The notes beneath the pieces were generated by a model, which worked only from the letters and a program-made list of their open reading frames with translations, was not told the origin of the DNA and did not search any database. Below, piece by piece: positions 8,229-9,961 of a stretch of 9,961 nt of DNA; within the stretch, counting starts at the first letter, position 1, and every line of letters starts with the position of its first letter. Origin of the DNA: Oscillospiraceae bacterium (lineage in GTDB: Bacteria > Bacillota_A > Clostridia > Oscillospirales > Ruminococcaceae); NCBI GenBank assembly GCA_017829075.1, contig JAGAJA010000055.1:1-9961 (forward strand), given 5' to 3'. The position numbers and the translations under genes were made by a program.

Positions 8229-8240
8229 AAGGAGAAAAAT

Positions 8241-9626
8241 ATGGCAAAACCAAAATCCGTGTTCGTATGCAGCGAATGCGGACAGGAATACTCAAAATGG
8301 AACGGTCGCTGCACCGCCTGCGGAAGCTGGAACACTATCGAAGAAGCAGAGCCAGCCCCGGTCATCGGCGGGAGATCCGCCGCGCCGGTTGGTGAACTGA
8401 AATTCAGCTCTATCTCAGAAATAAGCTACGAGGACGAAACACGGTATTCCACCGGAATATCCGAGCTGGACAGAGTACTGGGCGGCGGTCTGGTTAAAGG
8501 CTCTCTGGTGCTAGTCGGCGGCGACCCCGGCATAGGAAAATCCACGCTGCTGCTTCAGATCTGCGGTCACATGGGTGGGCAGTACAGCATTCTCTACGTT
8601 TCCGGCGAGGAATCGGAGCGCCAGATAAAGCTGCGGGCAGACAGGCTGGGAGTTGCTAGCGGCGGATTGATGCTCGCCTCCGGCAACAACTGCGAAAGCA
8701 TTATTCAGGCGGTGAAAAAATCCAAGCCGGATATCGTGATAATCGACTCGATACAGACCATAACCTCCAGCGGAATAAGCTCCTCCGCCGGGAGCGTCGT
8801 TCAGGTGCGGGAATGCACAAACGCGTTTATGCACCTCGCGAAATCCGAGGAGATTCCCATATTCATCGTCAGCCATGTCAACAAGGACGGCGGCATTGCC
8901 GGACCGAAAATAATGGAGCATATTGTGGACACGGTGCTGTATTTCGAGGGTGAAAAGCAGCTCTCCTTCCGCATTCTCCGGGCGATAAAAAACCGATTCG
9001 GCTCGACCAACGAAATAGGCGTATTCAGCATGGACGACGACGGACTTCACGAGGTAGCTAACCCCTCGGAGATGATGCTCTCCGGCAGAAGCTCTGCGGT
9101 TTCCGGCAGCGCGGTGGTCTGCACTATTGAGGGAACACGCCCCATTCTGGCTGAGGTTCAGGCGCTGGTGACGAAATCCTCTCTGTCCGCGCCGCGCCGG
9201 GTGGCTACGGGCTTTGACTACAATCGGCTGTATATGCTGCTGGCAGTCCTTGAAAAGCGCACCGGATTCTTTTTCGGCGGAGTTGACGTTTATGTGAACA
9301 TTGTCGGAGGACTCCGGCTGGACGAACCTGCGGCAGATCTGGCTGTGGCGCTGGCGCTATATTCCGGACTGTGCGATAAGGTGATCCCTGATAAGCTTAT
9401 GGTATTCGGCGAGGTAGGACTTGGCGGAGAAGTTCGGGCGGTATCACACGTCCGGGAGCGGGTCAAGGAGGGCGCGCGGCTAGGCTTTGAGCGCTGCATT
9501 ATCCCGAAGCAGAGTTTTGCCTCCCTCAGCAAATCGGAAAGCTACGGAATACAGATAATCGGCGTGCGGACGCTGGAACAGGCATTCCGTGCGATAAACG
9601 GTGACAAAAAGGAGAATAACTCATGA
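8241..9626 (+). CDS. radA: DNA repair protein RadA (Sms)
   Basis: RadA is a RecA-like, DnaB-type hexameric ATPase that promotes branch migration and processing of recombination intermediates. The 461 residues match the usual length (about 455-460). An N-terminal C4 zinc finger uses C10, C13, C24 and C27 (CSECG...CTACGSW). The Walker A motif GGDPGIGKST is at 93-102, followed by VSGEES (120-125), the Walker B-like strand IVIIDSIQT (165-173) and the RadA-specific KNRFG (250-254). The C-terminal Lon-like domain (about 340-461) contains VGGLRLDEPAADLAVALAL. The start is ATG 8241, since AAAGGAG (8228-8234) lies 6 nt upstream and MAKPKSVFVCSECG is a typical RadA N-terminus; the frame is open further upstream only as antisense to the amidase. 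Its stop overlaps the next small gene by 4 bases (ATGA), indicating coupled translation. Intact, with no anomaly. Confidence 0.98.
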   Translation: MAKPKSVFVCSECGQEYSKWNGRCTACGSWNTIEEAEPAPVIGGRSAAPVGELKFSSISEISYEDETRYSTGISELDRVLGGGLVKGSLVLVGGDPGIGKSTLLLQICGHMGGQYSILYVSGEESERQIKLRADRLGVASGGLMLASGNNCESIIQAVKKSKPDIVIIDSIQTITSSGISSSAGSVVQVRECTNAFMHLAKSEEIPIFIVSHVNKDGGIAGPKIMEHIVDTVLYFEGEKQLSFRILRAIKNRFGSTNEIGVFSMDDDGLHEVANPSEMMLSGRSSAVSGSAVVCTIEGTRPILAEVQALVTKSSLSAPRRVATGFDYNRLYMLLAVLEKRTGFFFGGVDVYVNIVGGLRLDEPAADLAVALALYSGLCDKVIPDKLMVFGEVGLGGEVRAVSHVRERVKEGARLGFERCIIPKQSFASLSKSESYGIQIIGVRTLEQAFRAINGDKKENNS

Positions 9627-9793
9627 CGAACTGTGACGACTGCGTGAATTATGTATACGATGAGGACAGCGAGTGTTACATCTGCCTTGTCAATCTCGAC
9701 GAGGACGAGATGTACCGCTTCATGTGCGGCACGAACTACAACTGCCCGTACTATTCGTCAGATGATGAGTATGCGATCGCAAGGAAACAATGA
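9623..9793 (+). CDS. Small acidic Cys-rich protein (56 aa), resembles DUF6472
   Basis: A short gene encoding 56 residues, beginning MTNCDDCVNYVYDEDSE and ending DDEYAIARKQ. It has six cysteines: C4 and C7 (CDDC), C18 and C21 (CYIC), C35 and C41. The first two pairs look like a zinc knuckle or rubredoxin-like metal site; the third pair is wider. It is strongly acidic in the middle (LDEDEM), with no signal peptide or membrane segment, so it is probably cytoplasmic. The ATG overlaps the radA TGA (ATGA), and AAGGAG (9609-9614) is 8 nt upstream inside radA, so it is well supported as translated. From memory it resembles the short clostridial family labelled DUF6472; I cannot verify this here. Function unknown. 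Linkage to radA may reflect only shared transcription. Confidence 0.85.
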   Translation: MTNCDDCVNYVYDEDSECYICLVNLDEDEMYRFMCGTNYNCPYYSSDDEYAIARKQ

Positions 9794-9812
9794 CTTGGCG
9801 GGCGCCGGCGAC

Positions 9813-9840
9813 TTCCGCGCAAAGCGCGGAAAATGCTTTT
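9813..9840 (+). terminator. Candidate terminator of the radA operon
   Basis: An 8-bp stem TTCCGCGC/GCGCGGAA with a 3-nt loop is followed six bases later by only TTTT. It is the first hairpin after the small Cys-rich gene, 20 nt past its stop. The U-tract is short and displaced, so termination may be partial. Confidence 0.4.
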
Positions 9841-9943
9841 CGCTTCCTTTTGGCTTCCAAACGGAAGCGGGGTGTGGGGTAGCGCCCCACCACTCAGCGC
9901 GATAGCGCGTAAACGCGTCAGAAGCGCTAAAGGGGTCACAGGG

Positions 9944-9961
9944 GGAAAACAAGAGTTTTCC
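9944..9961 (+). terminator. Possible terminator hairpin cut by the window edge
   Basis: GGAAAAC (9944-9950), loop AAGA, GTTTTCC (9955-9961). Additional G residues lie upstream (9941-9943), so the stem probably extends past the edge. What follows is not visible, so the terminator call is tentative. Confidence 0.35.

Larger units (their letters stand above)
9794..9961. other. Non-coding, GC-rich hairpin cluster downstream of the small Cys-rich gene
   Basis: These 168 nt hold no plausible gene but at least five consecutive inverted repeats: TTCCGCGC/GCGCGGAA (9813-9831), GCTTCC/GGAAGC (9853-9868, with a competing CGCTTCC at 9841-9847), GTGGGG/CCCCAC (9874-9890), GCGC/GCGC (9897-9908) and GGAAAAC/GTTTTCC (9944-9961, running to the window edge). 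It may be a palindromic intergenic repeat or a structured RNA. Confidence 0.6.

Noticed and set aside
7758..8240. In-frame N-terminal extension of radA upstream to 7758
   Set aside because: The extension is antisense to the amidase gene. The Met at 8241 has a good ribosome binding site and gives the standard RadA start and length.
9651..9905. 84-codon plus-strand frame running into the hairpin cluster, and two minus-strand frames at 9751-9952
   Set aside because: The plus-strand one overlaps the well-supported 56-residue gene in another frame and reads as low-complexity Thr/Arg. The others translate palindromic repeats; none has a ribosome binding site.

Overview
The window looks like a chromosomal segment from a low-to-mid-GC Gram-positive bacterium of class Clostridia, probably a Ruminococcus-like member of the Oscillospiraceae/Ruminococcaceae. 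The basis is the RpoB and RpoC sequences, strong AGGAGG-type ribosome binding sites, consensus sigma-A promoters, a CwlD-like amidase, and a tiny Cys-rich protein that I associate with Clostridia. The taxonomic call is inferred from protein character, not from a search.

Layout. 1-1352 (minus) is the first 450 codons of rpoC, cut by the window edge inside the catalytic NADFDGD motif. 1455-5318 (minus) is complete rpoB. 5319-5662 is non-coding and holds a near-consensus rpoBC promoter, a leader of about 117 nt, and the intrinsic terminator of the next operon. 5663-7185 (minus) is a tightly coupled gene pair: a TerY-like von Willebrand factor A protein followed by a PP2C-type phosphatase. 7186-7388 holds a structured leader and a symmetric pair of divergent consensus promoters. 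7389-8153 (minus) is an exported or membrane-anchored N-acetylmuramoyl-L-alanine amidase (CwlD-like). 8154-8240 is a divergent intergenic region dense in GGACA/TGTCC repeats. 8241-9626 (plus) is radA, overlapped by 4 bases by a 56-residue Cys-rich acidic protein (9623-9793). 9794-9961 is a GC-rich cluster of hairpins with no gene.

How it works together. rpoB and rpoC encode the two catalytic subunits of RNA polymerase and form one operon; no ribosomal protein gene (rplJ/rplL) sits directly upstream of rpoB here. The vWA/PP2C pair is two thirds of the 'TerY-P' signalling triad (vWA + PP2C + Ser/Thr kinase); no kinase is in the window. The amidase and radA are divergent housekeeping genes for cell wall and DNA recombination.

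The most unusual signals are regulatory. First, the -10/-35 boxes at 7321-7387 form a dyad with 15 of 16 bases per arm complementary. One arm drives the vWA/PP2C operon; the other points into the amidase gene as antisense and, beyond it, toward radA. Second, the vWA leader carries a long interrupted inverted repeat with a competing or pseudoknot-like stem. No clearly foreign DNA, CRISPR array, IS element, tRNA or rRNA was seen.
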